A stretch of 64,000 nucleotides of DNA. Origin: Paguma larvata (Eukaryota > Chordata > Mammalia > Carnivora > Viverridae). The stretch is from assembly GCA_030068075.1 (NCBI GenBank), contig CM057829.1, positions 88,093,889-88,157,888 on the forward strand, in the 5' to 3' direction. Shown one piece after another: positions 36,721 to 45,955 of the stretch; the stretch's first letter is position 1; every line of letters begins with the position of its first letter. Position numbers and translations under genes: made by a program. The notes beneath the pieces are model-generated. The model saw only the letters and a list, made by a program, of their open reading frames with translations, had not been told where the DNA came from and searched no databases.

Positions 36721-37100
36721 CTTTGTTTAATCTCTTTTACAATAAAGCCAAGGGGAGAGAATTAAAAATCTTTGAAGTAGACCAAGGCTCAAAGGAATCA
36801 GCCAAGTAGACTTAAAGTAGTCACTTATTTCCCAAAACTGGTTTGTCGGCGAACAATAAAAGGAAGTAAAATTTATGGAGAAATTATACAGTGGATTTGT
36901 CACTTAAAATATCGTAACTGTCTCGAGGACAATACCCCATGCTGAGGATTAATGGTCCCGCCGGACCTTTGATTCACCAGCGCCTTTTCTTCGCCCTTGA
37001 CAAATTGGATTTTTAGGAATGGGAAGGTCGCCTGGACCATTGTGCGCCAGCCATTCAGAGGCCTCGATTATGCAGAGGGCTGAGGGAACCACTCCATGTG
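36720..37100. promoter_or_regulatory. PRDM13 promoter-proximal upstream region
   Basis: AT-rich, repeat-free sequence changing into the promoter island, with motifs such as GACCTTTGATTC near 36963 and AACAATAAAAGG near 36852. Taken as the proximal control region by position only. Confidence 0.35.
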
Positions 37101-37214
37101 ACCCTCTCGGGTGGGACTCTGCAGCTGCTGCGCAGAGCAACTCTCTCACCAAACTCCGCGCCCTGGCGCTCGCGGTGCCAAAAGGCGCCCGCCCTGATTG
37201 AAAAGGCGCAGTGC

Positions 37215-37394
37215 ATGCCCGCCCGCGTCACTGCGCGGGCGGAGGACGCACGTCGGGGTGCGGCTCTCGGGCTCCAGCGCCGCTCGGGCTCTGTCACCCG
37301 AGCCCCGTGCGGCACCCAGCGCTCCCACGCGCCTGCCCGGCGGCGGCGACGGCAGCAATGCACGGAGCAGCCCGCGCTCCGGCCACCAGCGTGA
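37215..37394 (+). promoter_or_regulatory. possible upstream ORF overlapping the PRDM13 start codon
   Basis: An ATG at 37215 opens a 59-codon frame that ends in TGA at 37392-37394, past the PRDM13 ATG at 37358 and in a different frame. Its context is weak (T at -3). It matters only if the mRNA starts upstream of 37215, which cannot be seen here. If so, it would reduce initiation at the main start and require leaky scanning. Confidence 0.35.
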
Positions 37395-37501
37395 GCGCCG
37401 ACTGCTGCATCCCGGCCGGCCTGCGCCTGGGGCCGGTGCCCGGAACCTTCAAGCTGGGCAAGTACCTGTCAGACCGCAGGGAACCCGGGCCCAAGAAAAA
37501 G
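37358..37501 (+). CDS. PRDM13: PRDM13 coding exon 1
   Basis: It encodes 48 residues from MHGAARAP to GPKKK and ends in phase 0. The donor is AAG|GTATTA at 37502. It lies inside a strong CpG island and forms the start of the PR region. Confidence 0.95.
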
Positions 37502-40500
37502 GTATTAGCCATTCTGACCTCCGCCCCCAAGCCGTTCGTCGCCCTTTGCCTTGGCCCCGGTAGGGGTAGGGAGGGCAAGCGGAGGAAAGAGGTGATCGAG
37601 TCGTTACCTGCCAATGCTGCCAGGTGGCCGGGGGGACTCCAGTAACTCCTTGCAAGTCGCATTAACTGAGAGCTGGCCGTGGGCCGAGCTGAGCGGAAAG
37701 GATGTGGCTGAGAGGGGACAGCGCCCGGGCGGGGGGGCATGGGGCTCTTTACGTGCCGGAACCACTCCGAACCCGCGGTTTCCCTGAAGCTCAGGGGTCT
37801 CATTCAGAGAGGCGCGTGGGCCGGAGGCCGGTCTCTCTGCAAATGCGCCTTTTCTGTTACACAGCGCGCAGGGCGTTGAAGACCTTTCTTCACTTCTTCC
37901 CCCTTCAACGCGCAAATTTAAGGCTTAATTAGCCTTAAAATAATTTAATCTCCTGTGCTCTGAAAAAACCCAATATTTGGGAAACTCCCCGTTCCTAGGA
38001 AACCACACCCCCCGCATCCCCACCCCGCCACCAGAGTATTTTTCCCCCGCGGATGTCTGCTGGGGGTTTGGGGTAGATGGAGAGAGAGCGAGCCAGGTAG
38101 TGGCTCCACCTGGGGCCCCGCCTGAGGGCGAGGAGAGGCCACCCGCGTGGCGCACCGGGTCCGCGCGCCTGCAGCCAGGCTTTGAGAGTCCAGGGTCGCA
38201 ACTGGGGGGCGTCGGGGCGGACGCGCCAGCTCACCGAATCGCGTAGAGACCCACGAGCAGAGCCGGGTTTTAAAGGCCCCTGTCTGCCCTGAGGCGTCCC
38301 AGCCGGCAAAGGTTCTCCAACAGCTACCGGGGGAAGAAGGCAGGAGTCGGGTGGGGGAGTGGCGGGGGGAGGGAGGACCTTAGCTTTGCCCAGTCGCTGC
38401 CTAGAGCTTTCTTGTAAGGAATTGCTCCGGCGCACGGCCAGTGGGACCCGCATGTGGCTCCCCGCTCGATCACTCTTCTAAAGTCTTCTTCTTTAAACGC
38501 GCTTTAATTGCTTTTAAATAGCCGGCAGTCCTGCGGCCGCTTTGTTCGTTCACACACTTCCGCTGCCGGGCTTGCGGGCACCTCCGCGTCTCGGTGCTGT
38601 GCGGTGAGCCTGGGGAGGCACGGGAGTGAGGTGGAGGAGACTCCGGGTTCTGGGGCTGCCGTCTCCCCCCTGGTATTCCGGCCGCTCTCAGAACCGCCAA
38701 GAGTAGGAACTGCGGTGGGGGTGCGGGGCGTCTTGGTGCAAGACACCCCCAGGCGCTCAGGGAGGATGCTTTCGCTCTTGGTGTTGCCAAGGTGGGACGA
38801 GAGGGGGGACTGTAATCGTAGCCAGCCTCCTGTCTTCCTCCCTCCCTCAAGCAAGGGTCCTAGTCATTACCTTCCTCCCAGCCGCCCACGGCGGTCTGGC
38901 CGAAGCGAGTCGGGTGGGGTGTTGGATAAACTTTCCCTCTGGATTGTGGGCCTGGCCGTGGCGCGGGGAAGAACGACCGCTGCTTGTGTTGCAGGTGCGC
39001 ATGGTGAGAGGGGAGCTGGTGGACGAGTCGGGGGGCTCCCCTCTGGAATGGATAGGGTTAATCCGGGCAGCCAGGAACCCCCAGGAACAGACTCTCGAAG
39101 CTATTGCAGACTTACCCGGAGGACAGGTACTGTGGGCTTTCCCCCCCACTGCCAATTCTACCTACCTAACCGTTACTGAGGTGGCCACCAGTATTAAGAA
39201 CAAAGCGCTTTAGCTGGAGGTCTCATGTCAACGTCTCGGCAACCCTCTAAGGGATATACTATTATTTTCCTCGTTTGAAGAATGAGGGAAGTGAGGTTCA
39301 GAGAGGTCCAATAGTTTTTCCAGGGTCGCACAGCGTCAGAGCGAGGGTTTGAACCTTTCCTTTTAGTTGCTTTCAGACCGATTACCCAGGAAATGACAGC
39401 AAGTTGTCCCGTTCCTTGTGTCCCAGATCTTCTATAGAGCGCTGCGAGACGTCCAGCCAGGGGAGGAGCTGACCGTGTGGTATTCCAACTCCTTGGCTCA
39501 GTGGTTCGACATCCCCACAATCGCAACTCCGACGCACGACGAGAAAGGTACCACGCCCGAGAGGGCCTCCGGGCCGCGCGGGGTGGGTGAGAATCCAGCC
39601 CTTCTCCCTTCTTTGGACGCGACCCCAGGGCCTTTCTCTCGAGCTGTGTAAAACTGAATTCATGCTCCCTGTCTGTGTAAGCAGAGAGGCGACGTCACCA
39701 CTACCACCTTACAATCAAGGGTAAACGATAATAGCGACAATAATTTGGCTCGCAATGGCATGGGAAAAAAAATACTCTTTATGAACGTGGGGGTCATCCT
39801 TTCCTCTTGCATACCCAGAGACAATTATTTACTCAATTAAGAATCCATAAGAAGCCTTAACATATCATGAGCTCCAAAAAGCATAACTCAAACCTGGAAC
39901 GTTTTTAGAAGGTGGAAGGTCTTCATTGGCTTGAAGGAGAGTAATGTGTTTCCGCGGCATTTTAGAAGCATTACGGTACTTACAGCTGGTCTTTTGGCAG
40001 GTACTGAAGCTCTTCCATTTAAATGGTATTTATTCATTTCCCCCTCCCTACTTAAATTGAATCTGGGATGTATCCCAGTTTCTTCTCAGATTTATTTGAT
40101 TCCTTCCAAAGCCAAGAGTGGATTTATGCAAATAAGGGGCAGTAACTAAAGAGAAGAGCATTTTCAAACCTTCCCTAGAACACTGAAGAACACTGGGGGG
40201 GAAAACACCTCAGTTAAGATCTTTTTTTTTTTTTAATTTTTAAATATTTATTTTTGAGAGAGACAGAATGATAGCGGGAGAGAGGCAAAGAGAGAGGGAG
40301 ACACAGAATCTGAAATAGTCTCCAGGTTCTGAGCTGTTAGGACAGAGCCTGATGTGGGGCTCAAACTCATCTGTGAGATCATGACCTGAGCCGAAGTCAG
40401 ACGCCCAACCACTGAGCCACCCAGGCGCCCCAAGAGTTAAGATCTTGAGACCTTCCTTTTTTTTTTTTTTAATTTTTAACGTTTATTTTTGAGAGAGAGA

Positions 40501-43500
40501 GACAGAGAGTGAGTGGGGGAAGGGCAGAGAGAGAGGCAGACACAGAATCTGAAGCAGGCTCCAGGCTTTGAGCCATCAGCACAGAGCCCAACGCGGGGCT
40601 TGAACTCATAGACCACGAGATCATGACCTGAGCTGAAGTTGGTCGCTTAACTGACTGAGGCACCCAGGTGCCCCGAGACCTTCCTTTTAATTCACAAAGC
40701 TTCCACAACTTTCTTTTTCCCTTGCCAATTATTAAGGTTCGTAATTTCTCCTAAAGACACAGTTATATTTAAAGTCAATATTTCAACATGCTCTCCTCCC
40801 AAATTGCCTGCTCAAATCTCATCCCTTTAGAATAGGGTTAAGGAAATTAATACAGATGTGAGAATTAAGAAACAATTCATGAATAAGACAGAATGAAGTT
40901 TATTCAGAATGATGAATCACTTCCCTTCAAAGTATCACTGTCTCGTGGGTAGACTTGTGTGTACAGTATTCATAAAACATTATCCTAAAGTAGCTTGTTT
41001 CTTATATCACATTATCCTAAATTCTCTTGTGAACTTCTTCCCGTAAAAGAGAAGCATGATAAAAGATCTGTAGTGGAGAACTCTCAAATCTGCCACTACA
41101 GGACAATTCCAACAGCTGCTGACCTTTAGAGGCCAGACATTTCTACACAGAACACCCCTCCTTAGGCACTCTCAAATAATACAAAAGCAACCTGTTTGAG
41201 TGGTGGCCCTCGTGTTTTCATTTCAGCCAATTGAGCTTATAAACAGATGTCAGAATAGATACCATTTTCCTTTTGGGAATGTATGGGCTCTTTTGAACCC
41301 TGACTTCCCCACCTTTGATATACTTGAAATCTTGGCGACCTCAGGGTTACACCAAGCAGAGGAGGCAAAGTCACTTATGAAGTGTGTTTGACACTTTTGG
41401 CGTAAGTCAGATTTCAGAGTCTAGAGAATATGTCAGTTGGTTAGAACTGAAAAAGGAAAACATATTGAAACAGATAACACATTTGCTTCCTCTAATAAGT
41501 AGGGAAGACTGCTCTTCTTCCAACATTGAGTAACTCCAGTGAGTTTCGATTCCAGAGTAAGTTTAAGGAAAATATGGACCCTTTGTTTTAGGAAGAAAGC
41601 TTACTTGGCTTTGCAATTGACTAGAGTCATTCTAGGGCGGCCTCTGAAAATTCCTTCTTTAAAAAAGGGTAAAGAAAGGGAGGTCCTGAACTTAGGAGAA
41701 GGGAGGTTATTGAAGATGTTAAATCAGCACACCCAGCAAGTCTCTTCTTTTTTTCAAGATTTATTTTACAGGGCTGTAACAGAAATATTGAAATGATTTT
41801 ATTTAAGTCTTCTATAAACAGTTCCAGTAGGTTCTTGAAGGCAAATCCTCTCCCTCCCACTCTTTTTGTTTTCTGCTCTACCTTGGCTTCAGCTGCAGTG
41901 AACTGATCCTTACTTGAACTTCTATCATAGTTATCTAGGGGGGACTATTGGCTTTATGCAAAGCCAAAAGCAAAATACATGGAGGGAGGAAGATCTAGAA
42001 TTTTTTAAAGTTGTTTTGTAGTAATGTTTTAGAAGTGTAAGCTGCTTGTGTGCAAGGGGGAGGGAATTTAACTTTTCCATTGAATTAATGAGACAGACAA
42101 ACTTTGGGTACTTCTTTATGGCTCAACTAACTTCTTTCTCACAGACATTCTTCAGTATTATCAAGCAACCATAACACTAAAAAAGAAACCAACTGCAAGA
42201 TTGCTCTTCTCTGTCCAGATGTAACAAGACCTTTTAAAGTGAAAATTAACTTCCACCGTGTGATCAAAATCTGTTTCATACCTGTGTCCCTCGATTGTGT
42301 TCCCAGATCTTGGCAAAATTAAAAAACTAATGTTGATAATATTAAAGACAAAAAAAAGCTTGATACCAGAAGCACGTATTCCTGGTAGAGAATTGTAGAC
42401 TTATTAAAAGCTGAGTATCTACATCATATCTACATATATTCATTTCATAAAAAATAAACTACCTTTTCCGAGGACTTTATTATTAAGCTTGGACTGGTGC
42501 AGCTTTCTAGGAGTTAATTAATTACCAGGTGGAACAACTGAGAAGATAATGCAACATCATCCTTCAATTTTTAGACTATAAGGACATAGGGCTTTTTTTT
42601 CCCTCATCAAATTAAATGGGGTTAAAGAGGAAATAAAGATACAAATAATTTTGAAGAATAGCAGATTATAGTCCCTATGTGGTCCTTCAGTTGGTCACGC
42701 TCCAGGAAAACCTCAGGCAAAATGTTTAAGGCTGAGAGGGAGTGAGAATGGTGGGTAGTGGACATAAAAGGCATTGTTCTATGAAAAGGAATGATTACAT
42801 ATGGCCCATACATACAAGATATTGTCTCGCCTGGTAATGAGGCGCTCACGACCATTAGATTGGTCTTTGTTCAGTTTATCCAAACTCCTTGACATACGCC
42901 ACCTATTCTGCAAACGCCAACAGATGGGCCCGGGCACAGCACAGCCTCAACACTTGATTTAAAGCAACAGCTGCTCTCTGTTCTCGTTTCTTCCCGGCCA
43001 GCCTGTCTGAGCGCTGCCCTCCCAAGGAAGATTTGCTCGGATGGCCTGGAGGAAGTCTTCGTTGGAAAGGCCCAGGTCACCCCTTTGGCCTCTGAGTAAT
43101 CCCAGAGGATGGAGATGGTGACAAAGTTGGCTATTTGGGGCTTCTCGGAGTCCTTGCTACAGTGGGGCTATCGAACTGAACTAAGTCACTTACTCTCTGG
43201 GACCCAAGAAAATTCTTGTTCCTCCTCATACCTCTGGTCAAAATCTGGGCTTTGCCTTAGGTGCACTTTCTCTCTCTTTGGCTTGTTCGCCTCTCACGGG
43301 GTCGCTTTCCCACTCTTTCTCGCCCAGGGGAGGAGCGCTACATTTGCTGGTACTGCTGGAGGACGTTTAGATACCCCAACAGCCTTAAGGCCCACCTACG
43401 TTTCCACTGCGTGCTCAGCAGCGGCGGGGGCCGAGCCTACCTGCACCACGAGCACGCGGCTCGCCAAGGCGCTGCCCCGGCCGCGGATGGCCTTCCCTTC

Positions 43501-45084
43501 TCTGCGAAACCCCCAGCGCCAGACTTTGCCGCGGCCGCCCCCGCTGGCACTCTGCGGCCCCACCCGCAGGCCCCGCCGCCTCTCCAGTCCTGCGGGGCGC
43601 GGGAGAGTATCAAGCGCGAGGCCTCCTCTGCGCCCTCGGCCACATCGCCACCCGCTGCCAAGTGGGGGCAGTCCAAGAAGGGCAAGGAGCAGCCGGACCG
43701 CGCTCTAGACATGAGCGGGGCCGCCCGGGGACACAGCCACTTCCTCGGCATCGTAGGCGGCTCCCCTGCTGGGGGCGGCGGCCTGGCCTTCTACCCCGGA
43801 GTGCGCTCGGCTTTCAAGCCTGCCGGCTTGGCCAGGGCGGCCGCGGCCGCGCATGGCGACCCCTGCCGGGAGGAGGGCGGCGGCAAACCGGGGTCCGGCT
43901 TGGCCTTAGGCAGGTTGCTGGGCGGGGGCCGCGCGGCCGGGCGCCCGGGAAGCGGGGAGAACCCCGCAGCGGGCAGCGCCGGCCACCACCATCACCACCA
44001 TGCGCACCACCACCATCACCACTCCAAGTGCCTGCTCGCGGGGGACCCGCCGCCGCCGCCTCCGCCTGGCCTACCCTGCTCAGGGGGCCTCCGCGGCTTC
44101 CCTCTGCTCCCCGGGCCCCCGGAAGAGGCGTCAGCCTTCAAGCACGTGGAACGCGCCCAGCCAGCGGCGCCTGCGCTGCCGGGAGCGCGTTTCGCCCAGT
44201 TGCCTTCTGCGACCGGGCTGCCCGTCGAGCGCTGCGCGCTGCCGGCCCTCGACGCGGGCGGGCTCAAAGCCTACCCGGGTGGCGAGTGCAGCCACCTGCC
44301 TGCCGTCATGCCGGCTTTTACAGTCTACAACGGGGAGCTACTCTACGGCTCACCAGCCGCCGCTGCTTACTACCCGCTCAAACTGCACTTCGGCGGGCTG
44401 CTCAAGTATCCGGAGTCCATCTCCTACTTCAGTGGGCCTGCGGCGGCGGCGGCGGCAGCGGCGGCAGCTGCTGCTCTAAGCCCTGCGGAGCTCGGCTCCC
44501 TGGCTAGCATTGACCGAGAGATCGCTATGCACACACAGCAGCTGTCTGAGATGGCAGCCGGGAAAAGCCGAGGCCGCCTGGACGCGGGGACGCTGCCACC
44601 GGCCGTCGTGGCTGCGGGAGGCGCTGGGGGTGGCGGCAGCGTAGGTGGCGGCGCCGGCAAGTCCAAGACCGGCCACCTGTGTCTCTACTGCGGCAAGCTG
44701 TACTCGCGCAAGTACGGGCTCAAGATTCACATGCGGACGCACACCGGCTACAAGCCGCTCAAGTGCAAAGTGTGCCTCCGGCCCTTCGGCGACCCCAGCA
44801 ATCTGAACAAGCACATCCGGCTGCACGCAGAGGGCAACACGCCCTACCGTTGCGAGTTCTGCGGCAAGGTACTGGTGCGTCGCCGGGACCTGGAGCGCCA
44901 CGTCAAGTCCCGCCACCCGGGCCAAAACCTGCTCGCCAAGGCGGGCGATGGCCCCGGCACGGAGCCTGACTATCCTCCGGAGCCTGGGGAGCCCAAGAGC
45001 GACAACGACAGCGATGTGGACGTCTGCTTCACGGACGACCAGAGCGACCCTGAGGCTGGAGGCGGCGGCGAGCGCGACTCATAA
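37358..45084 (+). CDS. PRDM13: PR domain zinc finger protein 13, complete four-exon coding sequence
   Basis: The coding sequence joins 37358-37501, 38995-39126, 39427-39547 and 43328-45084, giving 2154 nt, 717 residues and a TAA stop. All three introns are GT-AG and the frame is kept across every junction. Residues 1 to about 132 form the PR/SET-like region, including the typical ELTVWYSN motif. Zinc finger 1 is C139, C142, H155, H159. Three more C2H2 fingers lie at C584/C587/H600/H604, C612/C615/H628/H632 and C641/C644/H657/H662. Between them is a low-complexity stretch with 12 histidines (352-364, one Ala inside), a proline run and 12 alanines (504-515). The tail is acidic. Human PRDM13, as I recall it, is about 707 residues with the same layout. 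The family acts in the nucleus as a transcriptional regulator; PRDM13 works downstream of PTF1A in dorsal spinal cord and in retinal amacrine cell specification (established knowledge). The start was chosen for its match to the known N-terminus (MHGAARAP); it has G at -3. Confidence 0.97.
37918..37938. other. inverted repeat around a TAATTA core in PRDM13 intron 1
   Basis: TTAAGGCT and AGCCTTAA arms (8 bp) flank TAATT, giving a dyad-symmetric homeodomain-type site. Confidence 0.5.
38995..39126 (+). CDS. PRDM13: PRDM13 coding exon 2
   Basis: It encodes 44 residues, beginning VRMVRGEL and ending DLPGGQ, phase 0 at both ends. The acceptor is TTGTGTTGCAG at 38984-38994 and the donor is CAG|GTACTG at 39127. 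It contributes the central part of the PR/SET domain. Confidence 0.95.
39127..39426 (+). other. PRDM13 intron 2, carrying an old MIR fragment
   Basis: This is a 300-nt GT-AG intron. About 39219-39375 reads as a diverged antisense MIR (block resembling 'cagagaggtccaatag' followed by 'gggtcgcacagc'). Confidence 0.7.
39427..39547 (+). CDS. PRDM13: PRDM13 coding exon 3
   Basis: It runs from IFYRAL through the PR-domain motif ELTVWYSN to THDEK and ends after the first base of a Gly codon (phase 1). The acceptor is GTGTCCCAG and the donor is AAAG|GTACCA at 39548. Confidence 0.95.
40224..40434 (-). repeat. felid Can-SINE in PRDM13 intron 3
   Basis: AGTTAAGATCTT duplicated at 40212-40223 and 40435-40446. 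Confidence 0.94.
40461..40674 (-). repeat. second felid Can-SINE in PRDM13 intron 3
   Basis: GAGACCTTCCTTTT duplicated at 40447-40460 and 40675-40688. It is independent of the neighbouring copy 26 bp away, in the same orientation. Confidence 0.93.
42510..42545. promoter_or_regulatory. candidate intronic enhancer core (TAATTA plus two E-boxes)
   Basis: TTAATTAATTA at 42514-42524 is followed at once by CAGGTG (42526-42531) and CAACTG (42535-42540). Homeodomain and bHLH factors are the known regulators of this gene's tissues, so the cluster is a reasonable enhancer candidate. This is motif reading only. Confidence 0.3.
43328..45084 (+). CDS. PRDM13: PRDM13 coding exon 4 with all four zinc fingers and stop
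   Basis: The acceptor is TCTCGCCCAG at 43318-43327. The first two bases complete the Gly codon split from exon 3, then EERYICWYC opens zinc finger 1. It is very GC-rich, which leaves long chance reading frames in the other frames and on the other strand (for example 43662-44507 on + and 44476-44925 on -); these are shadows. The exon carries the His, Pro and Ala runs and the three C-terminal fingers. The TAA stop is at 45082-45084. Confidence 0.96.
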
Positions 45085-45534
45085 CGAGTCTTCTCGGAAA
45101 AGGGTGGGTTTGGGGGGGGCATGGACAGAGATAAGAAATTGGGGAGGGGCGGGCGGTTCTGTTTTGGGAGAAGAGAGGAGCTCCTGGAGAATGATCCGGT
45201 TGACAAAACTGGTTTTATTTTGGTTGGGCGCCAGATTTGGAACAGTAAATAGTGAAATAGTGAACAGTGGAATAGTGAAACTCTCAGAGCAAAGGTTTAC
45301 ACTTGACTCAAAGAAATCTGGCTTTCTGCGTAGCGGGAGCGCGTCGGATCCCTGTGCGCTCCAGACCCTTGGACTCCACGGATAGTCTCTCCCACGAACC
45401 AACCACCCAGGAGGTCTGCTCTCAAAGTTTAGGATCGCATTGTGAACTTCACAGCGCCCTTGAGGGCGTCGATTTTAACTGCCATGCATTTTTAAATGGT
45501 TCTTTAATGTGGAGGAAACTGTGCCTTTTGAAAC

Positions 45535-45535
<1 letters not shown>

Positions 45536-45580
<45 letters not shown>
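45536..45580. repeat. (TG)n microsatellite in PRDM13 3' UTR
   Basis: An uninterrupted TG dinucleotide run of about 44 bases. It is likely to vary in length between individuals. Confidence 0.95.
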
Positions 45581-45581
<1 letters not shown>

Positions 45582-45925
45582 ACATTAGCATTTCACTAAA
45601 TAGGCAAAACAGTAGTCACAGTTCGGTAGACGTGACATCCATCCATACAAACGTTTCCATTTCATCTGTTCTTGTGTCAAAGACTCTCTCTCCCTGCATT
45701 GACTATATAGTGGTAGCAGGTGTACAAATTGGTCAAGTTGCAATTATTTATAAAAGAGTAATAACAAATATAAAGTATCTAAAGCATGAATCTAAAAGCA
45801 CGCAATATATAATTTTAAAGAAAATGTCTTATTTGGTAGAGTACAAATGTGATTTATGTTGTTTTACAATGAACTATGTACAGTGGATTCAGTATTTTGG
45901 TCTTGGTCCAGTTTGTGCAATCTTT

Positions 45926-45937
45926 AATAAAAATAAA
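45926..45937 (+). terminator. tandem polyadenylation signals for PRDM13
   Basis: Two back-to-back AATAAA hexamers (45926-45931 and 45932-45937), about 840 nt after the stop. Cleavage would be expected near 45950-45960. Confidence 0.55.
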
Positions 45938-45955
45938 GATACAAATGACGGTTTC

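Larger units (their letters stand above)
37100..39200 (+). promoter_or_regulatory. PRDM13: PRDM13 promoter CpG island, 5' UTR and intron 1
   Basis: The region is dense in CG dinucleotides from about 37.1 kb through exon 1 and most of intron 1, as expected for a developmental-gene promoter. No TATA box is obvious, so the transcription start is not placed. About 120 nt before the start codon, 37221-37240 holds a perfect 7-bp GC inverted repeat (GCCCGCG / CGCGGGC, 6-nt loop). Intron 1 (37502-38994) contains no felid SINE. Confidence 0.75.
39548..43327 (+). other. PRDM13 intron 3
   Basis: A 3.8-kb GT-AG intron. Two antisense felid SINEs lie at 40224-40674. The rest (40690-43320) has no recognised repeat and includes a compact homeodomain/E-box cluster at 42514-42540. 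Confidence 0.85.
45085..45955 (+). other. PRDM13: probable PRDM13 3' UTR
   Basis: It runs from the stop codon to just past the overlapping pair of poly(A) signals at 45926-45937. It is AT-richer than exon 4 and contains a long TG repeat. The exact cleavage site is inferred. Confidence 0.55.

Noticed and set aside
43261..43327. In-frame extension upstream of exon 4 that could give a short zinc-finger-only form
   Set aside because: The extension begins at a GTG, not an ATG, and lies in the pyrimidine-rich acceptor region of intron 3.
43437..44925. Long alternative-frame and antisense open frames across PRDM13 exon 4
   Set aside because: They follow from the high GC content, lack recognisable domains, and overlap a clear coding frame.
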